Part shown: positions 28,400-36,650 of the stretch, one piece after another
How positions within the stretch are numbered: the first letter of the stretch is position 1
How the letters are laid out: every line of letters begins with the position of its first letter
Assembly: GCF_023652955.1 (NCBI RefSeq)
Contig: NZ_JAKLOY010000006.1
Span: 124,001 to 188,000, forward strand
Source of the DNA: Geomonas sp. Red32
GTDB lineage: Bacteria > Desulfobacterota > Desulfuromonadia > Geobacterales > Geobacteraceae
DNA: 64,000 bases
Reading direction: 5' to 3'
The notes under the pieces: generated by a model
Databases searched by the model: none
Seen by the model: only the letters and a program-made list of their open reading frames with translations
Told to the model about the DNA's origin: nothing
Made by a program: the position numbers and the translations under genes

Positions 28400-29065
28400 A
28401 TGCGTACTTTACTGTTTGCCGTACTTGTAATTCTCATTGCCGTACCAGCCTTTGCTTCCGACGACCTGAAGACTGAGGATGACAAAACCCTGTATGCCAT
28501 CGGCCTGGTAATGGCCCGCCAGGTTTCGGTTCTCAACCCGACCCCGGACGAGCTGGAGACCATCATTCGTGGGCTTCGTGATGGGAACTCCGGTAAGAAG
28601 ACGCTGGTCGATCTCGAAAACTACAAGGGAAAGATTGAGCATTTCGCCAGTGAGCGCCGTGACGCGCGGGGCGCCCGCTTGGCCGCCCAGGCCAAAAGTT
28701 ACCTCGACAAGGCCGCCCAAGAGAAGGGTGCCGTGAAGACCACTTCCGGCCTTGTTTATATCCCGACCCAGGAAGGGACCGGAGCCAGTCCGGTGGCCGC
28801 CGACAAGGTGAAGGTCAACTACCGCGGGACCCTGATCGACGGGAAGGAATTCGACAGTTCCTATCTCCTCGGCCACCCGGTCGAATTCGAGCTCAACAAG
28901 GTCATCAAGTGCTGGACCGAAGGGGTCCAGATGATGAAAGCCGGCGGCAAGGCGAAGCTTGTCTGCCCGCCCGAGCTTGCCTATGGCGAACGCGGCAACG
29001 GACTCATCCCCCCCAACTCCACCCTCGTCTTCGACATCGAGCTCCTCGGTGTAGAGAAGAAGTAG
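28400..29065 (+). CDS. Exported FKBP-type peptidyl-prolyl isomerase
   Basis: 221 residues from ATG 28400 with GGAGG upstream; signal peptide 1-20 (ending VPAFAS). N-terminal helical dimerisation domain (about 20-110, DDKTLYAIGLVMARQVS) and C-terminal FKBP domain (about 120-221: VKVNYRGTLIDGKEFDSS, VIKCWTEGVQMMKAGGKAKLVCPPELAYGERG, IPPNSTLVFDIELL). Architecture of FkpA/Mip, periplasmic or surface foldases. Transcribed alone ahead of tRNA-Met. Confidence 0.95.
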   Translation: MRTLLFAVLVILIAVPAFASDDLKTEDDKTLYAIGLVMARQVSVLNPTPDELETIIRGLRDGNSGKKTLVDLENYKGKIEHFASERRDARGARLAAQAKSYLDKAAQEKGAVKTTSGLVYIPTQEGTGASPVAADKVKVNYRGTLIDGKEFDSSYLLGHPVEFELNKVIKCWTEGVQMMKAGGKAKLVCPPELAYGERGNGLIPPNSTLVFDIELLGVEKK

Positions 29066-29132
29066 GGGAGGGACTGGGTGAGGATGGGGTTGATCAGTTG
29101 CCACGAAGACTGAACTAGAGTGTATTTTTTGT

Positions 29133-29161
29133 TTGACAAAGAAGCCTCTCTAGACTATAAA
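29133..29161 (+). promoter_or_regulatory. Promoter of tRNA-Met
   Basis: TTGACA (29133-29138), 17-nt spacer, TATAAA (29156-29161): a near-consensus sigma-70 promoter about 68 nt upstream of the mature tRNA. Confidence 0.85.
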
Positions 29162-29228
29162 GGGAAGCTCTTGAGGCGCCGAGCTCGAAAGAGTAGGGCC
29201 GCAGAGAAAACAGTATAATTCAGAGCTT

Positions 29229-29305
29229 GGCGGTGTAGCTCAGTTGGTTAGAGCACACGGCTCATATCCGTGTTGTCCGGGGTTCAAGTCCCTGCACCGC
29301 CACCA
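29229..29305 (+). tRNA. tRNA-Met (anticodon CAT, elongator type)
   Basis: 77 nt. Acceptor GGCGGTG / CACCGCC, D arm GCTCAGTTGGTTAGAGC, anticodon stem CACGG / CCGTG with loop CTCATAT, T arm, encoded CCA. A paired first base (G1-C72) argues against initiator tRNA. CAT tRNAs can also be tRNA-Ile with lysidine; the overall look favours elongator Met. Confidence 0.92.
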
Positions 29306-29311
29306 TTTCTA

Positions 29312-29345
29312 AAGAAGCCCCCTGACGAAACTCAGGGGGCTTCTT
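29312..29345 (+). terminator. Terminator after tRNA-Met
   Basis: Perfect 12-bp stem GAAGCCCCCTGA / TCAGGGGGCTTC flanked by A and T residues. Confidence 0.85.
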
Positions 29346-29446
29346 GCGTTTGTCAGTCCACCTCAGCCTCAACGCTTCTTACTCCTTGCACCCCACGTAT
29401 CCTCTCCATCAACACTCCCGCCCGTGCTACCATATCCTTCGTGGCC

Positions 29447-29563
29447 ACTACCTTCGACATCACCCTTACTCATAACGTTAGGACAAAGGCAGAAGTCGCT
29501 GCGGTGTTGGCCTTTGCCGAGCAAGCGGGAGGAAAGATAGTCCAGCCCGCCCAAGACGTCTTC
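29447..29563 (+). pseudogene. Remnant of a VOC (glyoxalase-like) family gene
   Basis: The translated piece DITLTHNVRTKAEVAAVL ... AGGKIVQPAQDVF matches the central part of VOC-superfamily proteins, which normally continue into a conserved GYFxDPDGHLWE segment. Here similarity stops at 29563, a few bases before the palindromic element at 29570, and no start or N-terminal half is visible upstream (tRNA-Met terminator). I read it as a decayed fragment, not an active gene. Confidence 0.6.
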
Positions 29564-29569
29564 TGTTAC

Positions 29570-29677
29570 TGTAAAAAAATTCACTCTGTGAAGAATTTTA
29601 CAATGACAGAATTCGCCCCAGATTCAACCAGTTATGTGACTTTCCTTTGTCAGGGTGTAAAAAAACGAACAGTAAAA
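29570..29677. promoter_or_regulatory. Palindrome plus half-site module (copy 1)
   Basis: Palindrome TGTAAAAAAATTCAC-TCT-GTGAAGAATTTTACA (29570-29602), then exactly 53 bp, then a 22-bp motif beginning TGTAAAAAAACGAAC (29656-29677) that repeats the palindrome arm with two changes. A possible -10 (TATACAAT) follows near 29689. The same arrangement with the same 53-bp gap lies at 49328-49433. It is upstream of the propeller lipoprotein gene. Likely operator array for an unidentified regulator. Confidence 0.7.
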
Positions 29678-29849
29678 ATAATTTAATTATACAATCGGCT
29701 AGGACTTTCCTTTTCTAAAATGCCGATTTTTCGCCGGTTTTCACGCACTGTTAGTTTAGGCACGCACTTTGTAATGTGGAGGAGATGTCCTTTTGGCGAC
29801 AAGGGGAGCAGGCACTGCGAATTTGTTATTTCCGATCGAGGAGGGGAGC

Positions 29850-31241
29850 ATGAAGAAACTATCTCTGTTTTTTGTCCTTTTTCTTATGCTGGTTGGTTTG
29901 AACGGGTGTGGAGGCGGCGGAGGCGGGGTGGCCGTGCCCCAAAATCCCACCGGTACCATCAAGGTCCAGCTTGACCTCCTTTCCCTCGCTCCCCCCACCG
30001 CCGCTCGAGCTCTCGCGGTCACCGCGCCCACCATCACCTCCGCCAGCGTCGTCTTAACCCGTACGGGGTACAGCGACATCACGCAGGACCTCACCATTGT
30101 TGGCAACGTCGCGTCCACCACTATCACCGGGCTGGAACAAGGGTACTGGCATGTCGCGGTCAGTCTTTACAGCGATCAATCCCTGACCTACGACGGCTCG
30201 GTCGACGTCAACGTCGTTGCGGGAGCTACCGTCGCCGCCGACGTGCTCTTCGATCCCTCCAGCGGGGTAACCACCCCGGTGACCACCGGCAGCGTCGCCC
30301 TCACTGCCGGGTTCAACAAGTATCCCGGGTACACCAAGATCCGGCAGTTTGTGAGCACCATCCTCCAGGACAAGGTGAACGGCAAACTGTATATCTTCGA
30401 TAGCAGTGCCGGAGTGATTGGCGTCTACAATGCGGACACCATGGTGCGCGAGAAAGATCTCACACCTCCCGCAACGCCCCAGGCGCTGGCCGTCGATCCG
30501 GCCGGCGGGTCTATCCTGCTGGGCTATTCCACCGGAAGGATCTATCGCCTGCAGGTAGCCGACGGCAGCGTCAGCCTGTTGGCCGACGCGTTGATGTCCG
30601 TCACCGCGCTGGTCCCGGTTTCGTCGAACATCCTGCTGGTGTGCAACGACACCAACTGGGGACCCACCAACACCTACGTGAGCATCAACCTGTCCAACGG
30701 GCAGATTGTCAGCAGCAAAACCGACTGGTATCCCCTCAACAGCTTCACCCTCGATCCCGTGACCGGTGTCACCTACGCCCTCGATAGCGGGCTTTCCCCG
30801 GCTGATATCCACCGTATCGTCGTCAATCCCCAGACCGGGTCCATCGACGCCATCAGCGATTCCCGTTACCATGGCGACTACTATTTCGGCTCCCCCATCA
30901 GGGCGATCAACAAGGGAAGCCGGATCGTCACCGGTTCGGGCAACATGTTCATCTCCTCGCCGCTAGCCAGCGAAGACATAACCTACGCTGGCAACATCGG
31001 CCATCCCTTCGTCGATCTGGCATCCGACGACACCTTGGGCTATCTCTACATGCTCAACAGCGACAACGTGATGAAGCTGCTGGTCATCGACCAGAGCAGT
31101 CTCTTCACCTCGCTGACCCTGGACCTGATAGCCAACCCCAAGCAGCTCTTCATCACCCCCAGCAGCATCATCGTCTTTGCCAAGCCCGACTCCGACTACT
31201 ACGTCAAAGTCATCAGCAAAACCTCCCTCGGTCTTCAATAA
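29850..31241 (+). CDS. Beta-propeller lipoprotein
   Basis: 463 residues from ATG 29850 (GAGGAGGGG upstream). Signal peptide with lipobox LNGC, cysteine at residue 19, followed at once by a run of seven glycines, a frequent feature of Geobacter surface lipoproteins. An N-terminal beta-sandwich-like domain (about 30-140, GTIKVQLDLLSL ... VVAGATVAADVLFDP) precedes a propeller-like region (about 150-460) with repeated blocks such as VNGKLYIFDSSAGVIGVYNADT and TPQALAVDPAGGSILLGYSTG. Function unknown; probably outer-membrane or extracellular. Preceded by regulatory module copy 1. Confidence 0.85.
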   Translation: MKKLSLFFVLFLMLVGLNGCGGGGGGVAVPQNPTGTIKVQLDLLSLAPPTAARALAVTAPTITSASVVLTRTGYSDITQDLTIVGNVASTTITGLEQGYWHVAVSLYSDQSLTYDGSVDVNVVAGATVAADVLFDPSSGVTTPVTTGSVALTAGFNKYPGYTKIRQFVSTILQDKVNGKLYIFDSSAGVIGVYNADTMVREKDLTPPATPQALAVDPAGGSILLGYSTGRIYRLQVADGSVSLLADALMSVTALVPVSSNILLVCNDTNWGPTNTYVSINLSNGQIVSSKTDWYPLNSFTLDPVTGVTYALDSGLSPADIHRIVVNPQTGSIDAISDSRYHGDYYFGSPIRAINKGSRIVTGSGNMFISSPLASEDITYAGNIGHPFVDLASDDTLGYLYMLNSDNVMKLLVIDQSSLFTSLTLDLIANPKQLFITPSSIIVFAKPDSDYYVKVISKTSLGLQ

Positions 31242-31255
31242 GCTCATCGGTCGTA

Positions 31256-31280
31256 GGACTGGCACCAGCGGTGCCAGTCC
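31256..31280 (+). terminator. Hairpin after the lipoprotein gene
   Basis: Perfect 11-bp stem GGACTGGCACC / GGTGCCAGTCC with AGC loop, 15 nt after the stop. No T-run, so termination is uncertain. Confidence 0.55.
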
Positions 31281-31728
31281 ATGCTGGTCTTATGCCTGTA
31301 GCTTATGCGAAGTGGTCTATTAAGGAGATATTACGAGCGATTTGAAGTTTGGGGGCAATGAGGACACGAAAGTATAAATGGAGAGAGGGCTGGGCCTGGG
31401 TGGGGGCAAGAAACGCATGCAACGCATGACCGTCCCCCTTTTGCCTTTTCGTCCCTAAGTTACCTACGTCCGTTCGGGGGAGACAATGGGGGCAGCCATT
31501 GATATGTTGATATCTCGAGGCGTGGCACACGAAAAGTTATCCGGTTATCAATGCCTGGCCTCACAGCCCTTTTCAAAATGATTGCTGATGTGGTAATTAC
31601 AACAAAAGCTATTCCGACAGATAGGCGCTGTTGAACACCATGGTCACGTAATCGGGGTGGTAGGGGTAGTTACGCTGTTTTTGGTGAAAAATATCTTTGT
31701 AAATTATTTATTTCTAAAGGAGCGCTGT
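31281..31728. other. Non-coding boundary of the low-GC island
   Basis: 450 bp with no supportable gene. Base composition falls from GC-rich to AT-rich across it. AAAGGAG at about 31717 serves the ATPase gene. No tRNA or direct repeat marking an integration site was found. Confidence 0.4.
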
Positions 31729-33219
31729 ATGGATAACTTCACTAGTCTCGTTAAGTATTTTAGGGGGGGGAGCGCTGAGGCAGAGAAGGAAATTAGAGGG
31801 GAAGTGTTTGTTCCACCCGGTAATATGAACACCTTACTAGGTTTTGATTTCCATTCCAGCGTAGTTCTTTTAGGAAACAAGGGTGTCGGCAAGTCAATTT
31901 TCGTCAATGTACTTCACGAGGCCTACCTTGAGAATAAAGAACTTTCAGTGCTAATTACCCCCGATGAACTTGAATGTGATCCAATCCTATCCAAGAAAAC
32001 GCTAGCCGATCGTAAGAGTGCTGCTTATGGTCAGCTGTTAAAGGCTGTTGCTGGCATAATTGGCAAGCATTCTAACGAAAATGAGATGGCTATATCGTCT
32101 GATGTTGTTGCATTGCAGAAACTTGCTGTTACTGAAGGTTATTCCAAATCGGATCTCGTAAGTCACTTCGCAAGAATAATGACGAAAGTAACTCCGCACG
32201 GTGGAAAGGTTGCGGACGCATTACTGGCAGAACAGGGGCGAGCCCTCAGTAAAAATAACTTAACAGGGGTTGTAGATCGTTATCTGACATCTCGTAATAA
32301 GACTTTGTGGTTATTCATTGATGATATTGACGCAGCTGTTGCAAAAAACGCTTCCGGTGTTTTCGATTATGCAGCGTGCTGGGCTATTGTCTCAGCTGCA
32401 ATTGAACTTTCAGAAGACATTTCCTCTATAAAATGTGTCATTTCTGTAAGGTCTGATATATGGCATCTTATGACCAGAACGCATGGACATGGAACAGAGC
32501 GAAAGGATAAACTTGGCCAAATACACGAATTGAAATTCAGTGAAGATGAACTTCAAACCATTTTTAACAAGCGTATAGAATTGGCTGCAAAGGACGCGTC
32601 TTCACGACTAGGCCTGGGTACCTTCTTTCTGCATAGCAATATCACATTGCCGGGACAAGTCGGAGATAAGCGGCCTTGGGCGCACTGGCTTGGAAAAATT
32701 GCAAGAAATAGACCTCGTGATCTTGTAAAAGCCGTTCAAATGTTGATTTCCTCTGCAAAAGACTCAGGAAGTGACCATATTGGTGACTCACATGCTCATT
32801 CAATACTTTATCAATACGGTTCTGATCGGGTTGATAATATTGTGGATGAATATGGTCAGATATGCCCTCAAATAAAGGATGTTATAGATGATCTTGCGTT
32901 ACAAACTCACTACTCTTTTCGAGAGATCATTGATGAGCTTAAAAAGGTGCCAAGTCGAAGGGCGACACAAATAGATGGTATTGCAATGCAACCGACTAAC
33001 GAACACGTCATCAACCTTCTTAGGCTTTTACACATGGCGTGTTTTATTAATCCACGAATAGATACAGAAGACGAATATAAACATTTTAATTATCAAGAAT
33101 ATCCTAATCTAATAGAACTTAGCAAGTTTAACGATCTTCAAAAGTATACGTGGCAAATTCACCCTACATTTCACACGTATATGGCTGAATTAAAAAAGAA
33201 GCGTACATTCGCTTGGTAG
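31729..33219 (+). CDS. P-loop ATPase, STAND-like (Sll1717-type), putative defence protein
   Basis: 496 residues from ATG 31729 (AAAGGAG 7-8 nt upstream). Walker A GNKGVGKS at 49-56, Walker B WLFIDDID at 194-201, sensor-like CVISVRSD at about 236-243, and a helical segment ARNRPRDLVKAVQMLI that resembles the 'P-loop ATPase, Sll1717 family' (from memory). C-terminal half (about 350-496) is helical and unassigned. Strongly AT-rich compared with the flanks, so probably acquired. With the NACHT gene 295 bp downstream it may form a nucleotide-dependent defence or sensing module; the partner relation is inference. Confidence 0.8.
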   Translation: MDNFTSLVKYFRGGSAEAEKEIRGEVFVPPGNMNTLLGFDFHSSVVLLGNKGVGKSIFVNVLHEAYLENKELSVLITPDELECDPILSKKTLADRKSAAYGQLLKAVAGIIGKHSNENEMAISSDVVALQKLAVTEGYSKSDLVSHFARIMTKVTPHGGKVADALLAEQGRALSKNNLTGVVDRYLTSRNKTLWLFIDDIDAAVAKNASGVFDYAACWAIVSAAIELSEDISSIKCVISVRSDIWHLMTRTHGHGTERKDKLGQIHELKFSEDELQTIFNKRIELAAKDASSRLGLGTFFLHSNITLPGQVGDKRPWAHWLGKIARNRPRDLVKAVQMLISSAKDSGSDHIGDSHAHSILYQYGSDRVDNIVDEYGQICPQIKDVIDDLALQTHYSFREIIDELKKVPSRRATQIDGIAMQPTNEHVINLLRLLHMACFINPRIDTEDEYKHFNYQEYPNLIELSKFNDLQKYTWQIHPTFHTYMAELKKKRTFAW

Positions 33220-33275
33220 GATGCTAGAACTGGCAGAAACGGCAAACCGGCGACGTGCTCTCGGGCTTGAAATAA

Positions 33276-33435
33276 AAAGGGGACAGGCTGTTTTTTGAAG
33301 GAGTAACCAATGCCGAGAAAAGCACGAGTGTTTAACGACAGGTTCGTTTTCCACGTGCTGATCAGGGGTAACGGACGACAGGAAGTCTTTCATAAGGAAG
33401 ACGGCTACCATTCCTTCCTCTGTTTTGATCATTGA
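33276..33435 (+). pseudogene. Truncated RAYT transposase (left end plus 41 residues)
   Basis: Starts with AAAAAGGGGACAGGCT, as the intact element at 35797 does, then ATG 33310 and MPRKARVF, FVFHVLIRGNGRQEVFHK. After YHSF the reading frame shifts by one base relative to the intact copy and meets a stop at 33433-33435. The rest of the transposase is missing; GC-rich unrelated DNA follows until the NACHT gene. Confidence 0.85.
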
Positions 33436-33514
33436 AGCAGTTGCCCCCTTGCTTCTTCTCGGAGGCAGGTGACAGTGGTGGCGGTGACCCGCGTCGGCGA
33501 GGGCGCTAGATCCT

Positions 33515-35455
33515 ATGGAGCTAAGTGTAAATATGGAACTAGATAAAGTGGTAGTTGAGAAACTTATTGAAGTCATAGTCGGCAAAAGCCTTGAATTTTT
33601 TTATAAAAAGATAAGTGATTGCAAAAGAAAAGAAGATGTTTCAGCAACCATTAACCAAGGCCTCAAAATCCAAATAACAAAAGGACTTAACTTTTGTAAT
33701 AGCACAACTATGTTCAAGCTTCCATCTGAAGCAAGTACAGCTGATTACACGGTTGCGCTACATATAAAGAACCAACATCGCCATTTTTACCGAGGAACTG
33801 CAGGCAGTGCAAAAATATCCGAAGAAGATTTGATAACCGATTGCAATAATCACATCATACTCGGAGACCCAGGTGCAGGTAAAACTACCACGATAAAACG
33901 ATTAATGATGCTCACGTATGACAAGTTGTTTTCCAGTGAGTCGCAAACCTTTCCTTTTTCCTTTCCAGTCGTGGTGAGACTTGGAGAAATAAAACCAGGC
34001 GAAACGTTTTTCACGTTTTTATGTAATGAACTTGGCATTAAATATGACACAACTGAATATGGAATTCAATGTGACGAAACAGTAAATATTATCAATTATG
34101 AACATCCCCACAGAGACTATGAAAATTTAGAAAATAACGACTATATAACGACATCGTCAGAGGTCGTTATTTCAAAAAATAGAGTCATAAGGAAACATAC
34201 AATTAATGATTTTGCAATTGAAAACGCTGTTTCTGATTACATGAATGAACTTAAAATAATATTATTTGTTGACGGTTTAGACGAGGTTCATTTCGAACTA
34301 AAAGAAGATATTTTTACAGATATAAAAAAACTATCCAATTTAATATCTGCATCAAAAATAATCCTCTCATCGCGCTACATGCCGGATATATACACTTTCA
34401 AACAGTTTAAAAAAAATGAAATATTGCCACTGACTGACGAAGAAGCTCGAACCATAGCTGAATTGTGGATAGATGATGTAAATGATTTTTTTACCAAGTT
34501 ACATTCATTGCCTTATAGAGATCTTGCTGACAGACCTTTGTTTTTGTATTTGCTTTTGGTGTTATACCGCAACAACAAGCGGGAACTGCCCGAACAGTCA
34601 ATTGATATTTACAGGCAGATAGTTTTATTAGTTATTAGAGAGTGGGATGATGATAGAGAATATCCAGCTTTCAGGCATTCAAAGTATAAAAAGTTTGACA
34701 CCTACAAGAAAGAGGACTTTTTGTCAGAACTAGCTTTTTACCTGACTTATAAACTTAATGCCAAAAAAGTATTTAATCTAAATCAGTTGAATGAGGCTTA
34801 CAATAATATCTATTCTAGATATCCTGGGCTAAAAAACGATGACGGCAAAAGCGTTATTGAAGATATCGAAACACATAACGGTCTCGTAATAAAATCCAGT
34901 GGGGTCGACTACGAATTTAGTCATCTGTCATTACAAGAATACCTGTGCGCCAAATATATTTTAAATGTACCATTCACTCGTAAACACTACCAATACTTTA
35001 ATGTATATCCAGCGCCATTAGCTATTGCAAATGTTTTATCGCCTGCACCAGGCGAATGGTTCTCGACTCTAATTTTACAAAACATCGATGACCAAAAGTA
35101 TAAAACCAGATTTAGGTCAGATAAAATGTTTGAGTTTTTAGATAGGTTGATTTTAGAAAATTTGGCATTGCATAGGCCTGAGGCGGAAATTGGTCTGTCC
35201 TTACTTTATCTATTTGACCAGTTCTATAATAATATCGATGTTACAAACGTTCTAGGCAAGTTCTGCTCGTTACGATTCATGAGTGAATCAATAGATCTGA
35301 TGAAACCATGGTTAGCTGTTGAGTCGCATTCTGATATTACAAACCATGTTGTTTTAAGAATAGCAAAAAATACCAGTACTGAACAGTATATTAATATACC
35401 AAAAACAATTTGTTTATTACCAAATATTTTAGATAGATTTCATATCCGTCATTGA
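33515..35455 (+). CDS. Bacterial NACHT-domain NTPase (bNACHT), putative antiphage protein
   Basis: 646 residues. NACHT hallmarks: Walker A LGDPGAGKTT at about 116-125, extended Walker B FVDGLDEV at 251-258 (two acidic positions typical of NACHT), sensor SSRY at 285-288, and a winged-helix motif FSHLSLQEYLCAKY at 468-481. The N-terminal 110 residues are a short effector-like region with no recognised enzyme fold; the C-terminus (480-646) is helical and could be the sensor. NACHT proteins of bacteria act in phage defence. The start is uncertain (33515 or 33533; neither has a clear ribosome site). AT-rich, foreign-looking, flanked by transposase debris. Confidence 0.87.
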   Translation: MELSVNMELDKVVVEKLIEVIVGKSLEFFYKKISDCKRKEDVSATINQGLKIQITKGLNFCNSTTMFKLPSEASTADYTVALHIKNQHRHFYRGTAGSAKISEEDLITDCNNHIILGDPGAGKTTTIKRLMMLTYDKLFSSESQTFPFSFPVVVRLGEIKPGETFFTFLCNELGIKYDTTEYGIQCDETVNIINYEHPHRDYENLENNDYITTSSEVVISKNRVIRKHTINDFAIENAVSDYMNELKIILFVDGLDEVHFELKEDIFTDIKKLSNLISASKIILSSRYMPDIYTFKQFKKNEILPLTDEEARTIAELWIDDVNDFFTKLHSLPYRDLADRPLFLYLLLVLYRNNKRELPEQSIDIYRQIVLLVIREWDDDREYPAFRHSKYKKFDTYKKEDFLSELAFYLTYKLNAKKVFNLNQLNEAYNNIYSRYPGLKNDDGKSVIEDIETHNGLVIKSSGVDYEFSHLSLQEYLCAKYILNVPFTRKHYQYFNVYPAPLAIANVLSPAPGEWFSTLILQNIDDQKYKTRFRSDKMFEFLDRLILENLALHRPEAEIGLSLLYLFDQFYNNIDVTNVLGKFCSLRFMSESIDLMKPWLAVESHSDITNHVVLRIAKNTSTEQYINIPKTICLLPNILDRFHIRH

Positions 35456-35580
35456 GTCAGACGGCAGCCTCAATAGTGGCGAATTCAGTTCGTAAGTGCA
35501 CCAGGGGTAACAGCAGGACATGATGGGATTTTCTGGTAGTGTGAGAAGCGCGACCAACTCACACCAGAAAGGAGCCCACC

Positions 35581-35790
35581 ATGTCCTACACCCATCTTAC
35601 AGAAAAGGAGCGCTATGTCATCAGCCATCTGAAGATGGCGGATTATCCTCTGAGGGAGATAGCTAGGCGACTTGGCCGTCACCACACCAGCATCAGTAGA
35701 GAAATCAAACGCAATTAAACCAGACTGCGCTGACGACGCCGTGTACTGGTATACCGCCTCCCAACCAATAGCAGAGAAGCGCAACACAGG
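35581..35790 (+). pseudogene. IS30-family transposase remnant
   Basis: ATG 35581 with AAAGGAG upstream gives MSYTHLTEKERYVISHLKMA ... RRLGRHHTSISREIKRN, the N-terminal helix-turn-helix of IS30 transposases, then a stop at 35716-35718. Another frame continues with YWYTASQPIAEKR, as expected after a frameshift, and stops matching where the RAYT element starts at 35797. The DDE catalytic region is absent. Confidence 0.8.
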
Positions 35791-35796
35791 GGAAGG

Positions 35797-36507
35797 AAAA
35801 GGGGACAGGCTACTTTTTGAAGGAGTAACGAATGCCGAGAATAGCGCGAGGGCTTAGCGACGGGTTCGTTTTTCATATCCTGAACAGGGGCAACGGACGA
35901 CAGGAAGTCTTTCATAAGGACGGCGACTACCATTCTTTCGTCAGTTTGATCAAGGAAGCCGTGGACGAATTCGACCTTGCCGTCCTGGCGTATTGCCTGA
36001 TGCCAAACCATTTTCACTTTCTATTACAGCCCGACAAGGCTGAGGTGTTAAGTAAGTTCATGCAATGGCTGATGACCTCGCACGTGAGACGGTATCACCA
36101 GCACTACGGAACGAGCGGGCATGTGTGGCAAGGACGGTATAAAAGTTTTATCGTTCAGGAAGATGACCATCTGCTCACCGTCATGCGGTATATCGAGGGG
36201 AACCCCGTGCGGGGAAATCTTACCAAAAGTAGCAAGGAGTGGAAATGGTCCTCACATCAGGAACGCCTTGGGCGACAACCTGAGAATATTATTGCTGAAC
36301 CACCTATCGCTCTTCCTGGTGACTGGACTGGCTTCATAGACGAGCCTATGACCGCAAGTGAAGTTGAACGTCTTCGCAGGAGTGTCAACAGGCATACACC
36401 TTTTGGAGCCGATTCATGGGTAGAAAGGGGCTGCGAAACGCTCGGACTCGAATCCACGCTGCATGCTAGGGGCCGGCCGAAGATGGAAAAGTAGCCTGTC
36501 CCCTTTT
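35797..36507 (+). mobile_element. RAYT mobile element with perfect 21-bp inverted ends
   Basis: The left end (35797-35817, AAAAGGGGACAGGCTAC...) and right end (36487-36507) are perfect reverse complements over 21 bp. They bracket a single transposase gene, giving a 711-bp unit. The right repeat contains the transposase stop codon. The same left end occurs on the truncated copy at 33276. Confidence 0.85.
35832..36494 (+). CDS. REP-associated tyrosine transposase (RAYT, Y1/HUH family)
   Basis: 220 residues, MPRIARGLSDGFVFHILNRG. HUH motif seen as PNHFHFLL, and a catalytic tyrosine region LLTVMRYIEGNPVR, with GHVWQGRYKS before it; these are typical of Y1 transposases that act on REP palindromes. 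Full length and intact. A C-terminal ending ESTLHARGRPK is also found as a fragment at 38064-38108, showing former additional copies. The GC content is nearer to the chromosome than to the adjacent NACHT gene. Confidence 0.93.
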   Translation: MPRIARGLSDGFVFHILNRGNGRQEVFHKDGDYHSFVSLIKEAVDEFDLAVLAYCLMPNHFHFLLQPDKAEVLSKFMQWLMTSHVRRYHQHYGTSGHVWQGRYKSFIVQEDDHLLTVMRYIEGNPVRGNLTKSSKEWKWSSHQERLGRQPENIIAEPPIALPGDWTGFIDEPMTASEVERLRRSVNRHTPFGADSWVERGCETLGLESTLHARGRPKMEK

Positions 36508-36650
36508 CTTCTTTTCTTGAACCTTTTCTTGAACCGATGACCAGACGTTTGTCGCCTGTCACCTGCACGGATTCTATCAAAGGGGCTTTACTCACCGATC
36601 AACCTCCGGGGGATGTGACGTGCCGTTCTCACCTAGGCTGCTAAGGCGCT

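Noticed and set aside
29270..29686. Intact 138-residue protein starting inside tRNA-Met
   Set aside because: The start lies in the tRNA, a terminator follows, and only an internal VOC-like stretch is recognisable; treated as a pseudogene remnant.
31303..31530. 75-residue minus-strand frame at the island border
   Set aside because: No ribosome site or recognisable motif; could not be supported.
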